Positions 1 through 11,900 of a DNA stretch of 43,849 nucleotides are shown here, one piece after another. This stretch comes from Candidatus Omnitrophota bacterium (GTDB lineage Bacteria > Omnitrophota > Gorgyraeia > Gygaellales > Profunditerraquicolaceae), in NCBI GenBank assembly GCA_003644385.1, contig QNCD01000005.1:1-43849 (forward strand), read 5' to 3'. Below the pieces are notes generated by a model. That model made no database searches. It was given only the letters and a program-made list of their open reading frames with translations, and was not told the DNA's origin. The position numbers and the translations under genes were made by a program. Positions within the stretch are counted from its first letter, which is position 1. Each line of letters opens with the position of its first letter.

Positions 1-2
1 CT

Positions 3-440
3 TTAAAGGGTGTCTATTGCGGATTCTGTCAGGAATCGCCGCATTATCGATGGAATACGGTATTGACTAAACAGGAAATTATAAACAAGTTTAATCGATT
101 TGGTGAGAGGCTGGGCGACTTGAGAGACATTAGTATTTTAGAACGGGATAAATCATCAAGGATAAATAAATTAAAAATAACTACTTCCAATCAAAGTTTC
201 GAAATAACGGTAAAAGAATTTCGCGATATTATCGGGCCCGATATTATAAAGAGTTCGACCTTTGATTTAAGCCTTACAAACACAAGAGTATTTTTTGAAG
301 GTAAAGGTTGGGGCCACGGAGTGGGAATGTGTCAGTGGGGCGCTTATTTTATGGCAAAGCAGGGTTATACCTACCAGAGAATTCTTAGTTATTACTATCC
401 TGGTTCGCGGCTGGCGGCAATCGATAAAATTAAACCTTAA
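3..440 (+). CDS. SpoIID/LytB-domain protein, C-terminal part (5' end outside window)
   Basis: Frame is open to the window edge (LKGVYCGFCQESPHYRWNTVLTKQE...). C-terminal GKGWGHGVGMCQWGAYFMAKQGYTYQRILSYYYPGS is a typical SpoIID/LytB signature. The ORF-track start at 63 is probably not a real start. Confidence 0.85.
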   Translation, partial: LKGVYCGFCQESPHYRWNTVLTKQEIINKFNRFGERLGDLRDISILERDKSSRINKLKITTSNQSFEITVKEFRDIIGPDIIKSSTFDLSLTNTRVFFEGKGWGHGVGMCQWGAYFMAKQGYTYQRILSYYYPGSRLAAIDKIKP

Positions 441-445
441 TTAAT

Positions 446-1438
446 ATGAAATTATCTGACTTCGACTATTTCTTACCTAAAGAGTTAATCGCCCAATATC
501 CCCTAAGAGAACGGGAGATGGCCAGGCTTCTGGTGCTTAAGCGAAAGAGCGGTAAAATCGAGCACCGTTATTTTAAAGATGTAACAGAGTATTTTAAAAA
601 AGATGACCTTTTAGTATTAAATGATACGAAAGTATTACCGGCGCGTTTGATCGGTTCAAGGCAAACTGGAGGTAAGGTTGAGCTTCTACTGCTTGAGAAT
701 AAAGAAGGTTTAAAATTTAGCGCCCTGATTAAGCCCGGCCGCCTGAAGCTTAATGAAAAGATTATTTTTAACGGTACCGGTTTAAGTTGCAAGATAACTG
801 GAAAGAAAGAGGTAACTTTTCATGCCGAAAGCCTCCAGCAGATATACGCGCACGGCTTGATGCCGCTTCCTCCTTATATAAAAAGAAAACCCGAGGAATC
901 CGACTTTAGCGATTATCAGACGGTTTATGCCAGGAAACAAGGTTCGGTTGCTTCGCCGACAGCAGGTTTGCACTTTACCCGGGATTTATTGGAAAAAATC
1001 AGATCTTTGAATGTAAACTCTGCTTATATTACTTTACATGTCAGCTACGCTACTTTTAAACCGGTAAGATGCGAAGATGTTGCCAGCCACACCATGGAAA
1101 AGGAATATTACCAAATCAGCGATCAGGCGCTTCAATTAATAGAACAGACGCGCAAAAATCAAAAACGAATTATTGCCGTAGGCACAACCAGCTGCCGTAG
1201 CCTGGAAGCAAATTTTCTTTCGAATAAAAAAGAAGGATTTACAGATTTATTTATCTATCCAGGATATAAATTCAGTGCAGTGGATTGCTTGATTACTAAT
1301 TTTCATCTTCCGCGCACTACACTTTTTATGTTAGTTTCGGCTTTTGCCGGCACAGAGTTAGTTAAAAAGGCTTACCAGGAAGCAATTGACAGGAAATACA
1401 GGTTTTATAGTTACGGCGACGCCATGTTGATTCTTTAA
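446..1438 (+). CDS. queA: S-adenosylmethionine:tRNA ribosyltransferase-isomerase
   Basis: DFDYFLPKELIAQYPLREREMARLLVL; TAGLHFTRDLL; HVSYATFKPV; adjacent to tgt. Confidence 0.97.
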   Translation: MKLSDFDYFLPKELIAQYPLREREMARLLVLKRKSGKIEHRYFKDVTEYFKKDDLLVLNDTKVLPARLIGSRQTGGKVELLLLENKEGLKFSALIKPGRLKLNEKIIFNGTGLSCKITGKKEVTFHAESLQQIYAHGLMPLPPYIKRKPEESDFSDYQTVYARKQGSVASPTAGLHFTRDLLEKIRSLNVNSAYITLHVSYATFKPVRCEDVASHTMEKEYYQISDQALQLIEQTRKNQKRIIAVGTTSCRSLEANFLSNKKEGFTDLFIYPGYKFSAVDCLITNFHLPRTTLFMLVSAFAGTELVKKAYQEAIDRKYRFYSYGDAMLIL

Positions 1439-1497
1439 ATTAAAGTCACAAGGACACAAAGTCACAACGTCAGAAGTGCTACCGTTATTACTTGTGA

Positions 1498-3371
<1,874 letters not shown>

Positions 3372-3386
3372 AAGGGAGAAATAAAA

Positions 3387-3734
3387 ATGAACAAAATCAA
3401 ACTCGTAGAGCAGGAATATACCAAAAAAGAAATACCCAAGTTTAACGTAGGTGATACGGTCAGGATTATGGTTAAAATTATGGAGGGACCGGATAAGACC
3501 AGGCTGCATCCTTTTGAGGGAGTGGTTATTGCTAAGCGCGGCTCAGGAATAAGGGAGAATTTTACGGTAAGAAAAGTTTCTTACGGAGAGGGTATTGAGC
3601 GCGTTTTCCCTTTATATTCGCCCGGAATCGAACGCATCGAAGTAATTCGTAGCGGAAAAGTAAAAAGGGCAAAGCTTTATTATTTAAGAAAGAAAGTAGG
3701 AAAGCAAGCTACTAAAATTGAAAGCAAAGATTAA
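3387..3734 (+). CDS. rplS: 50S ribosomal protein L19
   Basis: [13 protein letters not shown]...[37 protein letters not shown]; follows trmD as is common. Confidence 0.96.
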   Translation: MNKIKLVEQEYTKKEIPKFNVGDTVRIMVKIMEGPDKTRLHPFEGVVIAKRGSGIRENFTVRKVSYGEGIERVFPLYSPGIERIEVIRSGKVKRAKLYYLRKKVGKQATKIESKD

Positions 3735-4353
3735 AAATAATAAACCGGATTTTTACTACGAAAAAAAGCTTAAAAGAGCAGGTTACGGATTAATCATCGG
3801 AATAGACGAGGCCGGCAGGGGCCCCTTAGCAGGGCCGGTAGTGGCGGCGGCAGTTGCGCTTAAGGCGGGTGAGCGTTTTAAAAATCGTATAGACGATTCT
3901 AAAAAATTAACTCAAGTTTACCGTGAACAGGCTTTTAAAGAAATATCCGAATATTCCTTATACGGTATCGGTATAGTAGAAGAAGGAATGATTGATTTTT
4001 TTAATATTTTGGCGGCTACGCGCATGGCAATGGAGCAGGCGCTCTTTACGCTGCTGGATAAAATAGGAAATCCTGCTAAACAAAATCCTCATATCATCGT
4101 AGACGGCAACGTAAAATTAAACATAGCGTTTCCTTATACTAATATTCCCGGAGGGGACGCAAAATCCAAAAGTATTGCTTGCGCTTCTATCTTGGCTAAA
4201 GTAGTGCGGGACAGGATTATGGTTTTATACGATAAATTGTATCCCGAATACGGCTTCCGTAGGCATAAGGGTTACCCTACAAGGATGCATAAATTCGCTT
4301 TAAGAAGGTTTGGCCCTTCCGGAATCCATAGAAAAACTTTTTGCCTTGTCTAA
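3718..4353 (+). CDS. rnhB: Ribonuclease HII
   Basis: [52 protein letters not shown]. Probable TTG start overlapping the end of rplS. Confidence 0.93.
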   Translation: MKAKIKNNKPDFYYEKKLKRAGYGLIIGIDEAGRGPLAGPVVAAAVALKAGERFKNRIDDSKKLTQVYREQAFKEISEYSLYGIGIVEEGMIDFFNILAATRMAMEQALFTLLDKIGNPAKQNPHIIVDGNVKLNIAFPYTNIPGGDAKSKSIACASILAKVVRDRIMVLYDKLYPEYGFRRHKGYPTRMHKFALRRFGPSGIHRKTFCLV

Positions 4354-4726
4354 AGAGAGTTTAAATTTAGGAAAAGCAGCAGAGGAAAGGGCAGTCGGAG
4401 TTCTAAAGGAATCCGGTTACAAAATATTATTCAGAAATTACCGCAACAAATTAGGCGAAATAGACGTTATTGCTCTTGATAGAGACACAATCTGCTTCGT
4501 AGAAGTAAAATCCAAAAAATCAATCAGATTCGGTTTACCGCAGGAAGCTTTGGCCAGGGTTAAGCAGAGAAAAATTTTGCGCGTAGCCCTGTCTTTCCTC
4601 AAAGAGAATAATCTATTGGAGAAAAAAGCAAGGTTTGATGTTGTTGCGCTAGAATTTTACCAGGATAAAGAAAAACCGAAGTTAATCAAAGGCGCATTCC
4701 AGGTGGAGGAAAGTTATGCTTTCTGA
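4310..4726 (+). CDS. YraN/UPF0102 family nuclease-like protein
   Basis: GKAAEERAVGVLKESGYKILFRNYRNKLGEIDVIALDRDTICFVEVKSK. Exact start uncertain (TTG; possibly 4346). Confidence 0.88.
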   Translation: MALPESIEKLFALSKESLNLGKAAEERAVGVLKESGYKILFRNYRNKLGEIDVIALDRDTICFVEVKSKKSIRFGLPQEALARVKQRKILRVALSFLKENNLLEKKARFDVVALEFYQDKEKPKLIKGAFQVEESYAF

Positions 4727-6410
4727 TATCGAAATAGCGCAGTCGGCAAAAAAAGAACCCATCCTAGAGATAGCCCGCAAGTTAAATATTGATCGTAAAT
4801 TCCTTATCCCTTATGGTAATTATATCGCCAAGGTTGAGTTAGATATTTTGAAAGAAATAGAAAATAAGCCTAAAGGGAAATACGTTTTAGTTACTGCAAT
4901 CACTCCTACGCCTTTGGGCGAAGGAAAGACCGTGACTACCATCGGTCTTTCTATGGCTTTAAATAAATTAGGCAAGCTTACTACTACCTGTATCAGGCAG
5001 CCTTCGCTCGGTCCGGTTTTCGGCATAAAAGGAGGCGCTGCCGGCGGAGGTTATGCCCAAATTTTGCCGATGGAGGATTTTAATCTCCATTTTACCGGAG
5101 ATGTGCATGCCGTGGGTTTAGCACATAATTTAGCCGCGGCATATCTAGATAACTCATTTCTAAAAGGAAATAAGCTTAAAATCGACCCGGAAAGAATATA
5201 CTGGCGACGGGTAGTGGATGTAAGCGACAGATTTTTAAGAAACATAAAGATCGGCCTGGGTGGTAAACTGAACGGAATCCCCCGGGATACGGGTTTTGAT
5301 ATTACGGTTGCCTCTGAAGTTATGGCTATTCTGGCATTAAGCCGCGGATTAAAGGATTTAAGGAGTCGCCTCGATAAAATTATTTTAGCTGATTCTACGG
5401 AAGGTAATTCAATAACTCCGAAAGACATAAAGGTCTCCGGTAGCATGGCTGCTCTTTTAAAAGATGCTATAAAACCCAACCTGATTCAAACCTTGGATAA
5501 TACTCCTTGTTTTGTGCACGCCGGGCCTTTTGCTAATATTGCCCATGGAAACAGCACAATTTTAGCGGATATGATCGCATTGCCGATATCGGAATTTGTG
5601 GTTACCGAAGCCGGATTTGGAGCTGATTGCGGCGCGGAAAAATTCTTTAATATAAAATGCCGCGCAAGCGGGCTTGTGCCGGATGTAGCGGTAATTGTCT
5701 GCTCTATCAGGGCGCTAAAGGCGCACAGCGGAAAATTTAATATTGTCGCCGGAAAGCCTCTGGATGAGGGTCTGATAAAAGAAAACATTCCCGCTTTAGA
5801 GGAAGGGATTTGTAATTTAGAAAAGCACATAGAAAATGTTAAATCATTTGGTGTTCCGGCGGTAGTGGCAATTAACAGATTCAGAGCCGACACGGACAAA
5901 GAAGTAGAATTCGTAAAAAAGAAAGCGTTGGAATTCGGCGCTGACGGATGCGAAACAAGCGAGGTCTGGCTTAAGGGCGCAGAGGGCGGAGTAGATTTAG
6001 GCAGGGCAGTGATTAAAGCGGCCGAGTTACCTAAGAAATTCAATTTCCTCTATCCGTTGAACCTGCCGATAAAAGAAAAAATTAGAAGCATCGCCACAAA
6101 GATTTACGGCGCCAAAGATGTTGAATATTCGGAGTTAGCAGAGGGTAAGATTAAATTATTCACCGAGCGCAAATGGGATAACCTGCCTATATGCATGGCC
6201 AAGACGCATCTTTCTTTATCGCATGACCCCACGTTAAAAGGCAGGCCGCGCGATTTTGTTTTACCGATAAGGGATATTCGGCCTTCAATCGGTGCTGGAT
6301 TTTTATATCCGCTTTGCGGAACTATGCAGACTATGCCGGGGCTGCCAAGTCATCCTGCAGGCGAGAAGATAGATATTGACGAAGCAGGAAATATTACAGG
6401 TCTTTTTTAA
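4716..6410 (+). CDS. fhs: Formate--tetrahydrofolate ligase
   Basis: TAITPTPLGEGKTVTTIGLSMAL; RQPSLGPVFGIKGGAAGGGYAQILPMEDFNLHFTGD; MAKTHLSLSHDP; TMPGLPSHPAGEKIDID. Confidence 0.97.
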   Translation: MLSDIEIAQSAKKEPILEIARKLNIDRKFLIPYGNYIAKVELDILKEIENKPKGKYVLVTAITPTPLGEGKTVTTIGLSMALNKLGKLTTTCIRQPSLGPVFGIKGGAAGGGYAQILPMEDFNLHFTGDVHAVGLAHNLAAAYLDNSFLKGNKLKIDPERIYWRRVVDVSDRFLRNIKIGLGGKLNGIPRDTGFDITVASEVMAILALSRGLKDLRSRLDKIILADSTEGNSITPKDIKVSGSMAALLKDAIKPNLIQTLDNTPCFVHAGPFANIAHGNSTILADMIALPISEFVVTEAGFGADCGAEKFFNIKCRASGLVPDVAVIVCSIRALKAHSGKFNIVAGKPLDEGLIKENIPALEEGICNLEKHIENVKSFGVPAVVAINRFRADTDKEVEFVKKKALEFGADGCETSEVWLKGAEGGVDLGRAVIKAAELPKKFNFLYPLNLPIKEKIRSIATKIYGAKDVEYSELAEGKIKLFTERKWDNLPICMAKTHLSLSHDPTLKGRPRDFVLPIRDIRPSIGAGFLYPLCGTMQTMPGLPSHPAGEKIDIDEAGNITGLF

Positions 6411-6463
6411 GTGAGCTTTCAGTCTTTAGCTTTCAGCTGAAGGCTGATAGCTGATAGTTAGAT

Positions 6464-7033
6464 ATGTACGCGGAAGATTCTATCAAGCAATACTTGGATG
6501 ATCTATCAGCACGCCTGCCTGCTCCGGGCGGAGGTTCGGCAGCGGCTTTAGCTGCTTCATTGGGCGCATCTTTAATCAGTATGGTGGCTAATTTTACATT
6601 AGGAAAGCCTAAATACGCTAAATACGAAAGCGAAATCGAGGCAGTTTTAGGAAAGTCTGAAGAATTAAGACAGGAATTTTTAAAATTGGTAGATTTAGAT
6701 GTTACTGCATATAAGAGTAAGGATTTAAAAGAAGCACTGAATGTGCCTTTAATGGTCTGCCGCCTGTGTCTGGAGGCAATCAGGTTATGTCCGCCTTTAA
6801 TTAAGAAAGGCAATGTCAATTTAATCAGCGATGTGGCAGTAGCTGCGGTTCTGCTGGAGTCAGGATTTGCCTCTGCTAAGTTTAATGTGGAAATAAATTT
6901 AAAATATATGAAAGGCAAAGAAGATAATAAATTAATCCGTAACCTGGAAAAAGAAATAAAGTGCAGCGAGAAAATAATCAAAAAAACGCGCCTAGAAACG
7001 GAGGAGAAAGTTGGCAAAACTATTAGAGGGTAA
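6464..7033 (+). CDS. fchA: Methenyltetrahydrofolate cyclohydrolase (FchA/FTCD cyclodeaminase family)
   Basis: LSARLPAPGGGSAAALAASLGASLISMVANFTLGK is the cyclodeaminase-family signature; located between fhs and folD. Confidence 0.88.
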   Translation: MYAEDSIKQYLDDLSARLPAPGGGSAAALAASLGASLISMVANFTLGKPKYAKYESEIEAVLGKSEELRQEFLKLVDLDVTAYKSKDLKEALNVPLMVCRLCLEAIRLCPPLIKKGNVNLISDVAVAAVLLESGFASAKFNVEINLKYMKGKEDNKLIRNLEKEIKCSEKIIKKTRLETEEKVGKTIRG

Positions 7034-7856
7034 ACCGATTGCCCAAAAAATAAAAGAAGGGATAAAACAGGAGATTTCTGCGTTAGGGAAAAAACCGGTA
7101 TTAGCCAGCATCCAGGTGGGGGGGGATGCCGGGGCAGAGGCGTATGCAAAATCCCAGAAAAAAACCGCGGATGCCCTGGGAATAGAATATCAATTTCATA
7201 AATTAGCCCAGGATACCATTGAAGACAAGCTCGTAGGATTTATAAATCAGTTAAACGTAGATGAATCCATAAACGGCATTATTATTCAGATGCCGCTTCC
7301 TGCACACATAGATTATAAAAAAATCAGCCAGTTTATTTCGCCAGAGAAGGACGTGGAGGGGATACACCCGGCTAATATCGGTAAGATAGTTTTCGGCAAA
7401 GCAGATTTATTACCCTGTACTCCTGCAGCAGTGATGGAATTACTGAATGAAACCGGTATGGACCTATACGGCAAAGAAGTGGTAATGGTCGGACACAGCG
7501 AGATTGTGGGTAAACCCATAGCTCTTTTGCTATTGGATAAATTCGCTACGGTTAGTGTTTGTCATATCGGAACTTCCAAAGCCGGTAAATTAGAGGAGCA
7601 TGTTAAAAAAGCAGAATTTTTAATTGTCGCTGTGGGCAAAGCCGGTTTAATTAAGGGCGAATGGGTAAGAGAGGGCGCGGTAGTGATTGATGTAGGGATA
7701 AACCGTGTAGAAGGTAAGATTGTCGGCGATGTAGAATTTGAAGAGGCAGAAAAACGCGCTTCAATCATTACTCCGGTTCCCGGCGGAGTCGGCCCTTTAA
7801 CCGTAACCATGCTGATGCGCAATTTACTTAAGGCCGCTAAGTTACAACAGAAATAA
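7011..7856 (+). CDS. folD: Bifunctional methylene-THF dehydrogenase/methenyl-THF cyclohydrolase
   Basis: SINGIIIQMPLPAHID; EKDVEGIHPANIGKIVFG; VVMVGHSEIVGKPIALLL; TPVPGGVGPLTVTMLMRN. Confidence 0.96.
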   Translation: MAKLLEGKPIAQKIKEGIKQEISALGKKPVLASIQVGGDAGAEAYAKSQKKTADALGIEYQFHKLAQDTIEDKLVGFINQLNVDESINGIIIQMPLPAHIDYKKISQFISPEKDVEGIHPANIGKIVFGKADLLPCTPAAVMELLNETGMDLYGKEVVMVGHSEIVGKPIALLLLDKFATVSVCHIGTSKAGKLEEHVKKAEFLIVAVGKAGLIKGEWVREGAVVIDVGINRVEGKIVGDVEFEEAEKRASIITPVPGGVGPLTVTMLMRNLLKAAKLQQK

Positions 7857-7910
7857 GTATTAATTTTTGTTCTTTTTAGGTTCATTAAATATGAGTTTTA
7901 ATTAATTTTT

Positions 7911-8079
7911 AGCGGGTGGCTTGGATTGATTTCAAGCAGGGCGTCCGAGGAGCCCGAGTGGGCACGGATCACCCGCTACTACATGTTAGTGAGAGCGAGG
8001 GGCCGTAGGCGAGCGCAGTTTTGCCTCGCAGGGGCAAAACAAGCGTCCCCGCGAGAAACAAGCCAAGACAGGATCCGCT
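7911..8079 (+). other. ~169-nt structured element, copy A (directly upstream of metF)
   Basis: Terminal stem AGCGGGT/ATCCGCT (one G-U). Inner hairpin GTTTTGCC-TCGCAGG-GGCAAAAC at 8018-8040. Alignable end to end with the reverse complement of 38554-38721, with compensatory stem changes. Confidence 0.7.
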
Positions 8080-8095
8080 CACCATGGAGTAAGAA

Positions 8096-8965
8096 ATGAG
8101 TTTTAAGGAAAAAGTACAGTCCGGTAAGTTTGTGGTGACTTCGGAGATCGGGCCGCCAAAAGGTATAGAGACCAAGGTTCTTTTAGAAGATGCCGAGCTT
8201 ATTCGTAATAAAGTAGATGCAATTAATGTTACGGACTTACAGAGTTCGGTGATGCGTTTAGGGTCCCTGGCAGTCTGCAGTTTATTAAAGGAGCGGGGAT
8301 TTGAGCCGATATTCCAGGTTACCTGCCGCGACCGTAACCGCCTGGCACTGCAGTCGGATATTCTTTCTGCGGCAAGCCTGGGTATTGAAAATTTATTGCT
8401 TTTAACCGGTGACCATACTACCTTAGGAGATCATCCGGATGCAAAGCCGGTATTTGATCTGGACTCGGTTCAATTATTGGACGTGGTAAGAACGCTTCAG
8501 CAGGGCACAGATATGAAGGGCAATAAATTGGAAGGCCAGGCCCCGAAGTTCTTTATGGGCGCAGTGGTTAATCCCGGAGCAGATCCTCTGGAGCCTCAGA
8601 TTATGAAGATGGAGAAAAAAATCGCCGCCGGAGCCCAATTCTTCCAAACCCAGGCGATTTATGATATTAAAATATTCGAGAATTTTTTAGATAAAGTCAA
8701 GCGTTTGAACGTCCCGATACTAGGAGGAATCGTCTTATTAAAATCAGCAGGAATGGCTAAATATATGAATAAGAATGTCGCCGGAGTGACGGTGCCGGAT
8801 AATTTAATCAAAGAGATGGAAAGTACAAAGGATAAAGTAGCAACATCTATCGAGATTGCCGCCAGATTAATTAAGGAATTAAAACCCATGTGCCAGGGCA
8901 TCCATATCATGCCTATCGGCTGGGATAAAATAGTGCCCAAGGTACTTGATGCCTCGGGATTATAA
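8096..8965 (+). CDS. metF: Methylenetetrahydrofolate reductase, MetF-like
   Basis: FVVTSEIGPPKG, NVTDLQSSVMRLGSLAVCSLL, PIFQVTCRDRN, LLLTGDH, GAQFFQTQAIYD; part of the THF-pathway cluster. SD GGAG upstream. Confidence 0.9.
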   Translation: MSFKEKVQSGKFVVTSEIGPPKGIETKVLLEDAELIRNKVDAINVTDLQSSVMRLGSLAVCSLLKERGFEPIFQVTCRDRNRLALQSDILSAASLGIENLLLLTGDHTTLGDHPDAKPVFDLDSVQLLDVVRTLQQGTDMKGNKLEGQAPKFFMGAVVNPGADPLEPQIMKMEKKIAAGAQFFQTQAIYDIKIFENFLDKVKRLNVPILGGIVLLKSAGMAKYMNKNVAGVTVPDNLIKEMESTKDKVATSIEIAARLIKELKPMCQGIHIMPIGWDKIVPKVLDASGL

Positions 8966-8989
8966 ATTAAGAGTTTATTTTCAATAGGG

Positions 8990-11900
8990 ATGGCTAAAAT
9001 AGTAATCGTCGGTAATTCTGCTGCGGGTTTTTCCTGCACCGAAACATTAGTAAGACATTCACCAGATCATGAAATCACGGTGATTTCTCAGGAGCCCGGC
9101 CTGCCCTATAAAAGAGATTTATTAATTGATTATCTTGATAGCAAAGTAAAAGAAGAGGAACTTTTCTTTTGTTCCCGCGATTTTTATGAAAAGAATAAGG
9201 TTAAACTTATAAATGACAGCAAAGTTGTCAGGGTAGATACCAGGAAGAAACAGGTAGTACTTAAGAATAATAATAAGATCGGTTATGATTACCTGGTGGT
9301 GTCAACCGGGGCAAGGGCGCGCATTCCTGATATTCCCGGTAAGGGCAAAGACGGAGTTTACAGTCTTTATACCTTAGAAGATGCACAAAAGTTCAAGCAA
9401 CAGTTAATTTTGGCTGATACGCTTTGCCTGGTCGGAGAAGCGGAATTATGTTCGCGTTTTTTAGGGGCCTCCAGCGTGAAAGATAAGCATACAAAAATTA
9501 TCAGCTCCCCTAAGCCCGAATCTTTTTCGGCCGGCGAAAACGTAGAATGGCTGGATAACTTAGAGATTACTGAGATTATCGGTGAAGGGGCTCAGCTAAA
9601 GGCCTTTAAGTTAAATAACGGCAAAGTAATCGCAACACCGCTGATTTTATTTATAGGTAATTATTTTGCCGCAACCGATTTTTTAAAAGAATCGGGAATC
9701 GTTACTGACCAGGGTTATATTTGTACAGATGAGGCAATGCGCACGAATATCGAAAATATTTTCGCCTGCGGCAGTGTCTCTAAAATAAAAAATCAACTTA
9801 TAAAATGTAAATCCCGCGGGGATGCGGCTAACGAAGGGGCTAAGGCCGCTTCGACAATCGTCAGCCTATTGGAAAGGAGTAATAACGCTATGTCGGAAGT
9901 ATTAGTGCAGCTGGGCAGCAAGGGTGCGGATACGCTATTAAGCCTTACACGCCAATCTTTAGAAAAGTTAATTGCCGAGAAAGGTAAAGACGCAAAAGTA
10001 GGTTTTCCGGAAACCAATTATTATCTGCCGTTGGTAGATGCTCTTTTGAATATCGAGGTTAAGACTTTAGGGGATTGCCTTTTAGCTTTAGCTGAAGCTG
10101 AAAAGTTAAATAAAAATATTGCTGCAAAAAGCGGCTTAGTCATAGCGAGTTTAGGCGGGATCCTGAATAAGGGGGTAGCTACCTTAGTCTGTGAGGAGAT
10201 TCTGGCAGCCTTGGAGGTATTGAATAATAATCATCCTAACCAGGGATTTACCGGGTTTATCCCGGATAATATTTTACGTTCGCTGGGGATTCAGCTGGTA
10301 GATGGAAGAATTGCCGGTATTGCTGTAATATTGGGTCCGGCTAAAGACGAGGAGGCGGCAGTAAAATTAGTCAGAGATTTCCAAACCAAGGGCATCGTCA
10401 GCCTCCTGGCTGGTAGTATTGAGGGCAAAACTTTCAAGGCTCAGCTGGAAAGCCAGGGTGTTGAATTAGGCCTTGAGAATTATATTGTGCCTTTAGGGGA
10501 AGATTATTTATCCGCAATTTACGCGGTAAATTTCGCGGTCAGGGCTCCGTTGACTTACGGAGGGCATAAGCCAGGACAATGGGGCAAAATTGCCGATTAT
10601 ATCCGTAATCGTGTTCCCGCTTTTGTTTTACTTTTGGGCCACGTTGATGAAGTTTTAGTAGCTACCGGATTGGGGGCATTAGCTTTTGGTTTACCGATTA
10701 TAACCGACTTAGAAGTGCCGCAGCTAGGTAAAATCGATACTACACGTTATGAGGCATTAGTTACTGAGAAAGATTATAGCAATTTGGTCTCCAAATGTAT
10801 ACTTACCAGGGGAATAAAAGTTAAATTAGCCAAGGTGGATGTACCTGTGCCATATGCAGCAGCCTTTGAAGGTGAGCGTGTTAGAAAAGAACAATTACAC
10901 GCCGAATTCGGCGGTAAGGTAAGCACTGCCTTTGAGTTTTTGATTACCAAAAATCTGGATGAGGTCGAAGACGGTAAAGTTGAAGTTGTCGGGCCGGATA
11001 TCGACCAGTTGGAGAAAGGCAGCAAGTCTATGCCTTTAGCGATTGTCGTAGAAGTTGCCGGAAGAAAAATGCAGAAAGATTTTGAGCCGATTCTAGAGCG
11101 CCAGGTACACCGCTATACTAATTATGCCATGGGCCTGATGCATATCGGCCAGAGGGATATGAACTGGATAAGGATATCCAAGGATGCTTTTAATAAGGGT
11201 TTTCGTTTAAAGCATATCGGCGTAATTTTACACGCTATGATACACGAGGAATATAATGCTATAGTAGATAAAGTCCAGGTGAAAATTTACAGCAAGTCCG
11301 AGGATGTGGAAAAATTATTGCCCCAGGCAAGAAAAGTTTTTGACGAACGCGACGCGCGCTTAAGCGGTATGACCGATGAAAGCGTAGATACCTTTTATAG
11401 CTGTATGCTCTGCCAGAGTTTTGCCCCTAACCACGTCTGCATTATTACTCCCGAGCGCTTAGGGTTGTGTGGAGCATATTCCTGGCTCGACGGAAAAGCC
11501 TCTTACGAAATTACCCCTACCGGCCCAAACCAACCGGTATTAAAAGGAGAACTTCTTGACGCGAAATTAGGGCAGTGGAAGAATATCAATGATTTTGTTT
11601 ATCAGAAGTCAAACAAAAGCATTGAAAAAGTAAGCATGTATTCGCTGATGGAGTTTCCGCAATCATCCTGCGGATGTTTTGAGTGCATTGCTGCGATAAT
11701 CCCTGAGGCAAACGGGGTTATGATTGTGCACCGCGATTATTCCGGAATGACTCCCTGCGGAATGAGCTTTACTACTCTGGCGGGTTCAGTAGGGGGTGGG
11801 GTGCAGACTCCCGGATTTTTAGGAATCGGTAAATTATACATTATCAGTAAGAAATTCATTTCTGCAGAAGGGGGTTTAAAGCGGGTAGTCTGGATGCCCA

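Noticed and set aside
5051-6043. Long minus-strand ORFs opposite fhs (142 aa and 185 aa)
   Set aside because: Antisense to a clearly conserved gene, Ser/Leu/Pro-rich low-complexity translation with no recognisable domain; typical shadow ORFs.
6433-7149. 238-aa minus-strand ORF opposite fchA/folD
   Set aside because: Shadow ORF of conserved plus-strand genes; composition not protein-like.
7911-8079. RNase P RNA, tmRNA, 6S RNA or SRP RNA
   Set aside because: None of the universally conserved signature sequences of these RNAs is present, and two diverged copies in one window is atypical.
7911-8095. Copy A as a cobalamin (B12-box) or THF riboswitch for metF
   Set aside because: CAAGCCAAGACAGGATCC is only loosely like a B12 box, other conserved cobalamin elements are absent, and a second copy (38554-38721) is not placed as a gene leader. 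THF riboswitch similarity is limited to a few bases.
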